The translations under genes and the position numbers were made by a program. From Aplysia californica (Eukaryota > Mollusca > Gastropoda > Aplysiida > Aplysiidae), in NCBI RefSeq assembly GCF_000002075.1, contig NW_004798056.1, forward strand, positions 214,025-278,024: 64,000 bases of DNA, written 5' to 3'. The first letter of the stretch is position 1; every line of letters starts with the position of its first letter. Shown in pieces: positions 1 through 55,345 of the stretch. A model generated the notes under the pieces. That model was given only the letters and a program-made list of their open reading frames with translations. It had not been told where the DNA came from and searched no databases.

Positions 1-547
1 TAAATGCCTACTTTCTTGACGAAAGTCAAAGTACCCAGGCTAAAATACAGGGAATACAAAGTTTTGCAGCAAGCATTTTCAAGCTGTCAACTAATTTTTT
101 TGGGAAAAAAAATAATTTGGACATAGTACAAAGGAATTAACAGGTTCAGGTTTCTCACAGAGCATTTACAATTAAACATGCACTGGCATATTAAGAAAGA
201 CTCTGGGCTTATTTCACGAGTACTTCACTTATAAGTCTTTCTCAGTACAGTTTGCATTCTATGAAAAGCCAAACATTTCCCTAGCAAACACACAGAGGGA
301 AGAAAAAGGAAACAATATCAACAATGCACTTGACACTCATCAACTTGAACTACTCAAAAAACAAGTATTATGGCATGCTGACACCTATGCATTCTTTATT
401 GCAGAACAAAGCCCTGTCTCAGTCTCGTACACTCAGGATGGATAAACAGCCATGTATTAAACATTTTGTTACATTGTAGACTGGACTAGATCTACCTACT
501 GATAGTGCTCCCTAAGATCTAGCGAGGGAATGAAGGAAAAGAAATAC
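1..547. other. CAPZB intron sequence, no exon seen
   Basis: AT-rich, non-repetitive sequence on the downstream (minus-strand) side of the last visible CAPZB exon. I looked for the next CAPZB coding block, which in other animals starts with an MEKDET-like motif, and did not find it on the minus strand. I read this stretch as intron; the remaining C-terminal exon or exons should lie beyond the left edge. Confidence 0.6.
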
Positions 548-8206
<7,659 letters not shown>

Positions 8207-8587
8207 CTGGAAGAAAAACAAACCAGCAAAAACATTACACTCAGCTCATGGGTTGGTGATGGAGAGGAGGTTAACATGCACACAAAAATGAAAAAAGACT
8301 ATAAAAGTTTTTCTAGAGAGCTGCATCATGTGGCAGATTTTATTGTTATAAAATTGTCTTGGAAAAAAAAGGATTTAATACACACACCTCACTACATGCC
8401 CTGGAAACAATGAAAATCAGAAAAAAAACTCCTCTTCCAATGCAGCAAGGTAATAATTTAAGTGGGACAGGCTCCAAATTAATGTAGGTGGTTTCTTTTG
8501 TGTGTCTCTGCCTCTTTCATGCACACTGTTACTGTACATGTGTGTGTGCATGTGTGTAGTGCTTTCAAGAGACAAAGCATTTTTATT

Positions 8588-8674
8588 CTGCTGGGGGTCT
8601 AGAGGCCATCCCCAGCAGGGTCCAGGGATAGCGTCCTGGCGGGGGCTCAGGGGCGAAGCCCCCCCCCCCCCCCC
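8588..8674. repeat. GC-rich dispersed repeat end ending in a C run
   Basis: CTGGGGGTCTAGAGGCCATC, then CCCAGCAGGGTCCAGGGATA, then GGGGCTCAGGGGCGAAGCCC and a C homopolymer. GGGGCGAAGCCCC is palindromic. A related fragment (GGGGGCTTGTCCCCCAGCCC) lies at 13,853-13,872. The type is common in invertebrate genomes; the parent family is not identified. Confidence 0.5.
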
Positions 8675-8722
8675 AATTCAAATTTAGCACTTTAAGACGA
8701 TTGAAAATGGTATTTTGAAGCC

Positions 8723-8799
8723 TGTTTGAATATATTTCCATCAACCCATTATACCTATTTTTGTTTGAATATATTTCCATCAACCCATTACCTATTTTT
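8723..8799. repeat. 39-bp tandem duplication
   Basis: Two nearly identical copies of TGTTTGAATATATTTCCATC followed by AACCCATTATACCTATTTT, offset by 39 bases; the second copy lacks two bases. Confidence 0.9.
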
Positions 8800-9614
8800 T
8801 GCCTTGTTTGATTTCTTCATCTACATTACAGCAAATCTAGGAACGTGAAACTTGACCACACAGTCATGCGGCGTTTACCCATTTTCATGTTTCATTGTCA
8901 CAACCTCTGATGTAACATCTTCAATTATTCTTGTTCTTAGCTTTAGTTTTAGCATCAGTTTCTTTCAACATGGTCTTTCTGTTGTCATACTCCCATTGAA
9001 TCCTCACACCAGCAAAATCTTTAGATCTAGACAGATTTGAGAAAAGTTTCTTTCTGACAGCGATTTTCTCTCTAAAAATCACAATTCAATTTGCTTGAAC
9101 ATTGTAAAAGTATATTTTCCAATTGCGGGAATAACCCATAGGATACAGACAGAATGAGTGAATAAATGGAGAACTTCTAAAACTGGCACAAAATTTCACT
9201 GTCTTTCGTAATAAGCCAGATTTGGGCTGATTTGAGGTGAAAATGTTTTGCTGAACAACCCGCAAAGAATGCATAGAGGGGGATATAATGGTCGGGTGCA
9301 GGATGCAATCTGGAAGGTTTCTAATATAATATTTATCTTATTGTCGAGAAGTACCATAATATCCGGGACTTTTATAGGGTGCGAGTCTGTACAGAGGCAA
9401 GTAAGTACTGATCCTTTACAACGCAGTATCGGTAGCCCTACACCGTCGCACATTTCACAGATAGAGTTGATAACAATGGGGAAGAGGGTGGGAGGTGAAG
9501 CAAGTACAGAACTTTCAGAAAGTACCGATTTCCATAAATTAACACAGAAGATTTGAAGCACTAGTAAGTAATGCGTGTGTATGTGAGTGTGTGTGAGTAT
9601 GCAAGTGTTTGTTG

Positions 9615-9748
9615 GTTTGAATAAAAAGAAGCACATTTCACAATAATGGTCATTCAGTGCTGGGGAAAAAGTGAAAGAGGCAGAAATAACAGAGGGAAAA
9701 GTTGTAAAGAAGTAGGCCCTACCACTGGCCCCCTCCAACCACCCAGCA
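9615..9748 (-). repeat. Dispersed repeat R1 (SINE-body type), minus strand
   Basis: The reverse complement reads GGGTGGTTGGAGGGGGCCAG, TGGTAGGGCCTACTTC, then GCACTGAATGACCATTATTG and a TTATTCAAACCAAC tail. It is the same family as the copies at 30.7, 35.2, 36.9, 38.8, 48.8, 49.1 and 55.1 kb. The long minus-strand open frame across this copy is not a gene. Confidence 0.75.
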
Positions 9749-10685
9749 TGTATATTACGAATTCAAACTGAAAGTTACATCATGTACTGAAGGATGAAAG
9801 GCTGATTTTGTCAAATGAATGCTATCTGAAATCTACACGACAAGGTTGGGAAAATGGGATGAGTGGAGTGGGAGTACGTTTCATAAGGACAGTACAACTA
9901 AGACAAATGACTGATAACGATTTAAAAGCGATGTTACATAGTTTGTCAGTAAGTTAGTACAGTGGTCTCCGACTAAAAGCCTGCACCGTGGGTGACCAGA
10001 ACTTATTTTTTTAATAACCCCCCCCCCCCACCCAAAAAAGTGCTATTATTATAGCATTCATGAGAGCTATTAAGTGAATTTTGAAGAGAAACAAATCTGG
10101 TGTAAGTATCCAGTTGAATTTTATGACACTGTTTTATGTGGACCTCCTTGTATCTGATTTCCTGCGGTGGGTTGCGTCATTGAGCTGAGCTCACCCTGAG
10201 GTGTGACGATTTCCTACAAAGTACAAAGAGTGATCAAAGACAACAATCTTTATTTACAAGGCTGGACACTGACTTTCCTCTTTGTGCAATTGACTCACAT
10301 CTTGCACACATTTTCATTCCACTGACAAAGACGCAATTTTAAATGTAATTGGGCATTGGTGTTTGCTTCTTCAATCAGTTTCAAGTGAAATGATCAAGGT
10401 ATCATCTCGTGGATGATTTGTTTCTGACACAAGCACAAGAATTTTATGTCTTTCGACATTGGCGTCAATTTTGAATGTCTGCACACTTACAATGTGTGAC
10501 AGTATTATTTTAGTTTCATTCCTGACTCATGCTCTGGTTTTACACGACTAATTGACTCTTTTATGTCTGTCGCAAATTAATAATTAAAAAATTATTTGAT
10601 AGTTTTTTTTACTTGAACTATTATATTACACTAGAAGCTAAGCCTAGAATCTAATACCATATGTAATTCCTGCACACTGGATCAA

Positions 10686-11217
10686 NNNNNNNNNNNNNNN
10701 NNNNNNNNNNNNNNNNNNNNNNNNNNNNNNNNNNNNNNNNNNNNNNNNNNNNNNNNNNNNNNNNNNNNNNNNNNNNNNNNNNNNNNNNNNNNNNNNNNNN
10801 NNNNNNNNNNNNNNNNNNNNNNNNNNNNNNNNNNNNNNNNNNNNNNNNNNNNNNNNNNNNNNNNNNNNNNNNNNNNNNNNNNNNNNNNNNNNNNNNNNNN
10901 NNNNNNNNNNNNNNNNNNNNNNNNNNNNNNNNNNNNNNNNNNNNNNNNNNNNNNNNNNNNNNNNNNNNNNNNNNNNNNNNNNNNNNNNNNNNNNNNNNNN
11001 NNNNNNNNNNNNNNNNNNNNNNNNNNNNNNNNNNNNNNNNNNNNNNNNNNNNNNNNNNNNNNNNNNNNNNNNNNNNNNNNNNNNNNNNNNNNNNNNNNNN
11101 NNNNNNNNNNNNNNNNNNNNNNNNNNNNNNNNNNNNNNNNNNNNNNNNNNNNNNNNNNNNNNNNNNNNNNNNNNNNNNNNNNNNNNNNNNNNNNNNNNNN
11201 NNNNNNNNNNNNNNNNN
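10686..11217. other. Assembly gap, 532 unknown bases
   Basis: A run of N. It lies in the region where the CAPZB first exon is expected, so the missing start codon could be hidden here. Confidence 1.
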
Positions 11218-11400
11218 ATTAATTTACTTTTGTTTTTTAACATCATTTTTAACTTTGTTTTGGTCAATTTGATCGTCCACACCGATAGACAGTATTCAGA
11301 AAGAGACAGAGAGAGAGAGAAGAGGGGAGGAGTTGATCTTGCGAGAACTTCCGGGCGGGTGAGAATAGCCACTTTCTTTATAAAAGAACATTTTTGTTCC
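11218..11400. repeat. Dispersed repeat shared with 23.7-24.1 kb
   Basis: CACCGATAGACAGTATTCAG, a GAGAGA tract, GCGAGAACTTCCGGGC and GGGTGAGAATAGCCAC recur in altered order inside the hAT-like element at 23,040-24,375. The copy runs into the N gap, so its left end is not visible. Confidence 0.65.
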
Positions 11401-12639
11401 ATATTGCCAGCGTGTTCAGGATCGATCATGCTTTTTATTGGTGTACTATAAGCCATAGACCACTGTTGGCTACTGTACTGTATAGAGTGTGCAAGCTTTG
11501 AGAAATGCCACATGATGCAAACTGCAGCAAACGCTATAAATGACACTTTTATTGAACTCTGATTTTTTTAGGGTTGGCCTTAGCCTAGCCTCAGGTGCAA
11601 CTTTGTCCAACTATTCTCAGTCTCGTCTTACTCACAATACAACTACACCAGACTACAGGATACAGTCTGAGTCCGAGTCACCGTGTCACGCTAACTGCTA
11701 ACTCTAACACTCTAAAACAGCACGAATGCCATGATGAACACTTTGACTTTCGTTCGAGAGTTAAGGTTTTTTGGATTCAAGAACAGATTTTAAAATCTGT
11801 ACATGCACCAACAATTTAACTAAAAATATTTACCAAACAAATTATAAAACCAGCACACTGCCTAAACTGACATAACTAGTAGTCTAGCGATTGAATGAAC
11901 ATGATTTGCCACATCACATGATAGAAATTACAGATTTCATTAGTACCCGCCCCCTTTCACTTTCTCCCTCTTCCGCTTGCTGAAAGAAATGACCGAGGCA
12001 TAACAACAGAAAAAAAGCCGGCAATCAGCAGGGCGGAACTGGTTCATTCAACAATACATGCAATGAAAAACACACACATACCACAATTACTCAAAGAGTA
12101 AAAGACTAAATGCAATAATAATACTCGAGTTACATAAAACTGACCATATTTTGCCGTACAACAAGCACTGGCTACACAACGTATCCTTCCAGGAAGTGTT
12201 TCCTTCACACAAGATGGCTTCTCCATCCGGGCAATGAGGGGATTCCCAAATGTTTGTCAACCAATGAATAAATACAGGCTGAATTTTACCATATAAGGGC
12301 ATGAAAGGGGCTTTTCCCTCTGTTCTAGTTTCTTAAAATAGAAAATCTCCAATCGCTTGCAGCAAACTGGCAAAGAAGAGCTGCCAAATCAGGGTTCATT
12401 AGATTACGAGTACAACACATAGGGCCACGGACTGAGAAGGCCTAGACTCTAGGCCACGCCAAAGAAAGGGGCTGTAAAGCGTTAGATTGTGTTTATGACA
12501 GTAATGTACGATAAAAAAGACTGGGAGTCAATACAAAAAAATGCAAAATTGTACGGTTTCCTTTCAACGCTGAAGTATTTTAATTATCGGGACCTCCAAA
12601 TTTAACTTCCAAGCCAAAGGGATAGAACTAGTGGATAGA

Positions 12640-12740
12640 CCTTATTTACCCCCCCCCCCCCCAAAAAAAAAGAACTCCCATTAAAAAAACCCCAAAAACC
12701 CCAAAACAAAACAAAACAAAAAACAACCCAGTGTGAATCA
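12640..12740. repeat. Poly-C / poly-A low-complexity tract
   Basis: A C run (about 12,650-12,662) is followed by A runs and AAAACCCC / AAAACAAAAC repeats. It lies just left of the plus-strand composition flip near 13.0 kb. Confidence 0.85.
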
Positions 12741-13084
12741 TCACAAGCATGGACAAATTCATGGGAATGAAAAATTCATTCAAATAAACCAAAAGAAAAA
12801 AAGTAAAAAACCCACAAAAACAACCAATAACTTACAACCTAATTTCACAATGGTTTATCCATGCAATTATTATTTACACTTTTTTGTGGAAGTTAAAAAA
12901 AGGGGAACGACAGCAGCAGCAGTAACAGTAATCCAAAAATAGTTTCAATAAAAAATGTAGAACTATAAGTAGACAAAAACAAAAGCAAAAATTATATCAG
13001 CTAAATGACCATGTCACGATCAACGAAAAAAAAACTACATGTGCCCGTTTGATCTATAATTATTAGTAATACTGCTAATGCGAA

Positions 13085-13237
13085 GTGAATGTAATACGAC
13101 ATCATCTGTTTCGCTGTGTTCCGGTTTGGGTTTGCCGTTTTGGTGTGTCGGTTGCGCCCCTTTCCTGCGCATTTGGCATCGACCGACCATTGTCCTGTCC
13201 CATTTCCGCCTTAGCCCCAGTTAGAGCCCTAACGGAG
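13085..13237 (+). promoter_or_regulatory. Possible divergent promoter / aPKC 5' noncoding exon region
   Basis: A locally GC- and CpG-richer segment (TTCCGGTTTGGGTTTGCCG, TGTGTCGGTTGCGCCCC, CATCGACCGACC) lies exactly where A/C runs on the plus strand change to T/G runs. It ends at GGAG followed by GTAGGC, a possible splice donor at 13,238. No TATA box or initiator stands out. This is a position inference only; a transcript would decide. Confidence 0.25.
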
Positions 13238-13555
13238 GTAGGCTACACTTATTTACTTCTTGCTTCTTCTTGTCATTTTAACTGATGTTGGGCTGTTATT
13301 GTTGACCATTTGTTCAGGAACTGTATTGCCTACGCTCAAGGAACATAAATATCCCAGTTCTCTGTATCTGCAAACTCGTTGTTTACAGATGCCCAGTCTT
13401 CTGTTGACTGTTTACTGTTTTTGTTGGAACTGTTGTTTATTTTGTTGTTGAGAGTTGAGGCTTTTTTACGGTTTGGTCAGAGAGAATCTGCATTGTTGTA
13501 TGTTCTTCAGGTTGGACACACATATTTTGCAAATGCACTGGACAATTTTACATAG

Positions 13556-13800
13556 GTCTAGATTTAGATCTAGATTTCTAGATCTAGATTCTAGTGTTTG
13601 AACGTTACCGTTACGCTATGGATGGTTTTATAGATCTATTCTAAATCTCGTTCAGAACCAGAGCAGCAGTCAACATTGTCGATCTATAGGAGGCCTAGAG
13701 AATAGAAGGCTAGATTAGATCTAGATGTAAATCTAGATCTATATTCTAGATCTAGATCTAGACTTTAGAACTAGAATCTAGATCTAGGCTTGATTGAACT
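13556..13800. repeat. AGATCT / TCTAGA palindromic hexamer cluster
   Basis: Dense overlapping TCTAGATCTAGA-type words with short spacers, most concentrated at 13,558-13,590 and 13,715-13,795. Smaller clusters occur near 4085-4100 and 14,058-14,075. It looks like a diffuse simple-sequence family rather than a binding-site array. Confidence 0.75.
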
Positions 13801-14068
13801 CCATCATTCATATATCATACGCACTCTAGCTATAACAACAGTGGAGGATTTCAGGGGGCTTGTCCCCCAGCCCCAGGTGTTATTTGTTTTTTTTGCCCCC
13901 CTGGAAACAATAATAATTTTAAAAAACACACATTAGTGCAAAACAAACATAAGAGCGGAACATTATTGCACAGCTAAGCTCAAAAGTAGTTCTGGCTCTG
14001 TTCAGTGTTGAGTCCACCAATGTTCAATCTTACCGTCTAGAATACTAACTTACTATAGAGATCTAGAT

Positions 14069-14472
14069 CTAGAGTAGCTGGCCCAACCCGCTACCACTTG
14101 TCGTATTTTGCTTCTCAGCAGTCTCTGTCGACAAAATAGGTCAGGCAATTCATGTTCAGGGCCGCTTCAGTGTGTCAACTTCCGGTTTATACCGTGATAT
14201 CGTCGCTCATTCCAAAACGTCATTCGCAGATTTTGCATTTTTTAAGCAATTTAATGTTCTGCCCTTGGCGCGACCGCATGCCCTCAGCGCGAACGCATAC
14301 GAAGCGGGGCGCGACCATGCGCGCACATACATTTAACAGGTACAAGAATGTTGTTAGTACACTATTGAAAGGTTAGTATAAAATTTATTTTAGCAAATTA
14401 TGCTGAAAACAATTATCTTATTAAACAGAGGGTGTAGAGACAAGTGGTCACGGGTTGGGCCAGCTACTCTAG
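14069..14472. mobile_element. MITE with 34-bp terminal inverted repeats
   Basis: The left end CTAGAGTAGCTGGCCCAACC continues as CGCTACCACTTGTC. The right end is its complement with two changes (GACAAGTGGTCACGGGTTGG, then GCCAGCTACTCTAG). The element is about 400 bp. A TA just outside the GAGTAGCTGG arms fits a TA target. The interior is CpG-rich (GGCGCGACCGCATG, GAAGCGGGGCGCGACC). No transposase frame is present. Confidence 0.8.
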
Positions 14473-15953
14473 TTTAGTAACTGAAGAAGACTTCTCGAAG
14501 AATGTTTCTGATAAGCCTTTCACTTCGAACTCGATTGCTACACTAGCAGATGACTGACATCCTTGGAAAAGGATTGACCAAAAGTGGAACTAGACAAGGC
14601 ACATAACTCTAATAAAACAGATTACACACAAGCTGCTCAAAAGGAAAAATGGGGAACTGGTCGTGCTCAGGGCACGGTAGCGCCAAGGGCTGATGTCTCT
14701 AATAGAGATTTTATTTTTTTAATGATATTTTGTCTAAACCCCGACGTTGCCAAGGCCAGGGATTGTGCATTCATACTTACTGTCAGCATTAATTTTCTGC
14801 TAATAGAAACTTGTCTTCCAGGAAGGCATTCTTGTCAGTTGACATGCTGAACACTGAACGGTCTGGGTCAGGCCCACTCTTGACATAAATTTTCGACCCC
14901 TGAGTGTCACCTTCCTTCTTCATCTTCATATTATATTCCAATTATAATTTATAGTCCCCATAATTGGAAACAACTTGCAAAGCGAAGTATTTTAAGTCAA
15001 AAAGGGAAATGTTTTCAGCCTTTTTCACTCATTTTGGCTTTGGTGTACATTTGACAAGATCAGGCTTCCGTATTTGCAAGACTAGACCTGTGTTTCTCAA
15101 TCACTTGCAAGTCCAGTAGTAAAATCTATCTCTATCTATACTAGCAAATTTTGCCAACTTCCCTCATGTCTGTGGTACGCATGTCACGAAGCTAAGATTT
15201 TAAAAATATTTTTGCGATGTTTCGAGTACGCTGTTCATTATGTTATAAAGCAAAAAAATAGTTAAGCCTAGTTAACAAACAAAATAGACAACACAGGCTG
15301 CCTTCTTAGAGTCGAGTCACACGTGTCGATCTCAGATACCTCCCTTTCACTTTCTGCCCTGCTCTAGTAGACTTCTCATATCAAGAGTCTAAATCTGGAT
15401 TGGACCTCAACCAAATGTTTCACATTCTCTGACTTTTCTGCTTGACTCAGATTGGTATCACTTGTGAAATTTTTTGAAAATCTGAGAGTCTTAAGTGTTA
15501 TGATTATTCTTCTCATGTATAATAATGTTATTTCTATGATTCTTGAGATTACAATAGACGGAAATACTGGGCAAGAGATTCAACTGAACTGAAAATCAGC
15601 TCGGTTGATAAAATGAGTTTTTGAGTAAATAAATGCTCTGTAATAAAAGTTGGCCCTGCTGTCAGAAAATGATGCCAAGAATAGCTTTGTATTGTGTGTC
15701 TTTATATTGTAACTTGATGTTTGAATGTTTATTGTCTTAACATTATATCAAATTTTGGGCTTCTGTCTTTACAAGTCTTGCATCAGGGACAATGTCTATA
15801 TGAAATTTATTATATATCATATATATTATATATATATCAGAAGTATTTATTTCAAATTCTACAGCATGAAATGAATTGTGAATAGTGCAGTAACAGTTAG
15901 TTGTGTACATCGTCTTATAATTCATGATGATAAAAATATTGAGAAGGGAAGCA

Positions 15954-16025
15954 AAACTACTAATCTAATTAATAATCATGGGAAGGAGAATTCTTTTCTC
16001 CGAATATTGATTAGATCAGTAGTTT
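15954..16025. repeat. 72-nt stem-loop upstream of the aPKC start exon
   Basis: AAACTACTAATCTAATTAAT (15,954-15,973) pairs at 18 of 20 positions with ATTGATTAGATCAGTAGTTT (16,006-16,025). Inside lies a second stem, GGAGAA to TTCTCC, with a five-base loop. It ends about 160 bases before the first coding ATG. Confidence 0.8.
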
Positions 16026-16183
16026 CTATGTCAGTCAGTTTAATTTGAGAAGCCATAGGTTTATTACTAAAAAAGTTTAACATTCATGAAACTTTTTATC
16101 GTCTTCAGCTGAAACTATCACCCACTGTTTTTTTAACTGAAAAGAGGCCTACCTTTCAATCCTGGGCAACAGAATTGGACAAG

Positions 16184-53270
<37,087 letters not shown>

Positions 53271-53532
53271 AGGTGGGAACACAGACTCCTTGCTAGTGGA
53301 GTTGACAACATACGAGATCTGTTTTTCCTGACATAGAAAGTATTTTCTTGTTATGCTTGTGTGTGGATCGTCTTATTTACTGTTTTGAGAGCTGTTTCGT
53401 CAGTATCTTGTTTGTATCACATTGCTCTGAAACCGTTTTGTAATGCATGACCGTTTGAAAGGCAGTAAAATTTGACCAAATGGTAAAATGCCCTTAAAAG
53501 TTGTTTTGCCAGCGAAACCAATGATCTTTGTG

Positions 53533-53538
53533 AATAAA
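53533..53538 (+). terminator. Possible proximal poly(A) signal
   Basis: AATAAA 263 bases after the aPKC stop, followed by a GT/T-rich stretch (GTGTCTGTGCTTTATGTGTA). Other AATAAA words lie far downstream (for example 61,797 and 63,549), so a longer 3' UTR is equally possible. Confidence 0.4.
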
Positions 53539-55105
53539 ACTATAAGTGTCTGTGCTTTATGTGTAAGTGTTGAGTTGAAAGAATGTTGAGAGAACTTATA
53601 AATTGAACATGATGTCAGCTGGTTCTGATGATTTTGATGTCTTTTGTTTGTAGCTTCTATCTTTTACTGTAAAGTGAAAGTTGGTTGGCAATCCTAAGAT
53701 CTGTGCTCAACAAACATCTACTTTGGAGATGCTAACTTTTTTTTGGAGGATGTTGTTGTTTCAGTTATTTCTTTTCTTTTGTACGGTTGGATCCTAGAGA
53801 CTCCGCCCTGCTGATTTTGTGAAGGAATGATGATTGTTTAATCATTACAATTTTATTTTCAATTTTCTAGTTCATTGTACTTAACGACTGAAAGTTTCTT
53901 AGTCATGTTAAGATAATTTTTGTTGTTTATGTCAATATGTTGATTGTTTGAAAATACAAAAAGTAAAGCTTTGTAGAATGTTATAACAGAATATGAAAAG
54001 CAGCTGCAGCTCTCTTGGCACATGGTCAAAAAGAAACCAGAAAACAAGGTCCCAATTTTATGCTCTAATTTTTTTTTCTGTGTTGCTGTTGTGAAGATTT
54101 TTCTTTTTTTTTCTTTTTTTTTTATATAATGGCACACCAGCAGACCCATGAGGCTTTGCTGAGCTGTGGAACTGTTTTTGAAGTGAGTGTATTGATGGTG
54201 GAACCATTTTGTATTAGAATGATAGAGGTACAATAGTTCTTCAAATCCTAAGCCTAGGTCTTCTTTTGTTGTTTCCGACATTTGATATACAGGTAATGGA
54301 TGGTTTAAAATCTTTTAATATGCATTTCATAGAAAGATATGCTTCGTGGTACATGCATAAAAGTACACCATGGTTGATAGATTTCTAAATGTTAACACTG
54401 TCAGTTTTGAACAGAAAGTCATTTACAAAGGGTACTAAAATATTAGTGTGATATGAGTTAATTTAATCAGGTTGGAAGAACTTGACAATAATGACACAGT
54501 TATGTCAGTGAAGGTAATGTGTGTTTATCTTTTTGCTAATGCGCTTGGAGCTATACTTCTCCAACAGATGTATACAGCTCTTTATATCACCCTTTTTACA
54601 TATCAACTACTGTCCATTTATGTAGAGCTAGTGGGTGTTGCTAGTGACGATAATGATGACTGTGGAGGATATGATAAGGAGTTGTCCTGTTTTGTTTACT
54701 GTCACAAATTGTAAGGTTTTTTTGTTGGTCTGCCAAAATACTCCAGTTGCTTCCTTTCCATTAGTGTTGTGTTTCCTACCACCCTGGTGTCAGATCTCAA
54801 AAACATATTTTTTTTCACATCCATAGGATCATTTCAGGCGTATTCATCATATAGAGATGTTACTAGACATACGAGACTTATTGTTGCCAAATTGAAGAAG
54901 ATTACGAGTATATGTGAAATATAAACATTCATCCTCTTTACTACACTTGGGGTCATTTTTTTCAAGCGAACAGCTATCATGGTAAGCAGGAGCTGATTAT
55001 TTTCTGTCTTCTTTCAGAAGGTTTGGTCATTGATAGTAATTTATTACCATTGAATGTATTGTGGTTGCTCTACAGTTTCATTCTAAGTATTAATATGGTC
55101 TGTAG

Positions 55106-55345
55106 ATGTTTGTGGGTGGCTGGAGGGTGCCAGTGGTAGGTCGGACTTCAGTTCTTCCCCTCTGTTATTTCTGTATGTCTGTCTTGCTTGTAGATGTTGC
55201 TGGGTGGCTGGAGGGTGCCAGCAGTAAGTCTGACTTCTGTTTGATCCTTCTGTTGTTTTTGTCTATCTGTCTGTCTTGCTTTTTCCCTGCAACGAAATGA
55301 CCATTACTTCGTCGATATACTTCTCTTTACTCAAAATCAAACTGT
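55106..55345 (+). repeat. Two tandem R1 copies
   Basis: TGGGTGGCTGGAGGGTGCCA appears at 55,113 and again at 55,201, each followed by a GTAGGTCGGACTTC or GTAAGTCTGACTTC type block. Only the second has the full CGAAATGACCATTACTTCGT and TTTACTCAAAATCAAAC tail. Confidence 0.75.

Larger units (their letters stand above)
8207..16183. other. 5' flank shared by CAPZB (minus) and aPKC (plus)
   Basis: No coding exon could be supported here. The stretch should hold the CAPZB initiator exon and the aPKC 5' untranslated exon or exons. It contains the repeats listed separately, a 532-base gap, a possible promoter region near 13.1 kb, AGATCT clusters, a MITE and a hairpin. 14,480-15,900 is AT-rich with nothing recognised beyond TA repeats near 15,815-15,838. 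Confidence 0.6.

Noticed and set aside
9196-9738. 180-codon minus-strand open frame
   Set aside because: It runs through a reverse R1 repeat and a GT-rich tract. No protein motif, and composition typical of translated repeat.
12613-12640. TAGAACTAGTGGAT resembling a cloning-vector polylinker
   Set aside because: Only about 14 bases agree and the flanks do not continue as vector, so chance similarity is more likely than contamination.
14152-14376. CpG-rich patch as the aPKC promoter
   Set aside because: It lies wholly inside a MITE with 34-bp inverted ends, so base composition alone is not evidence for a promoter.
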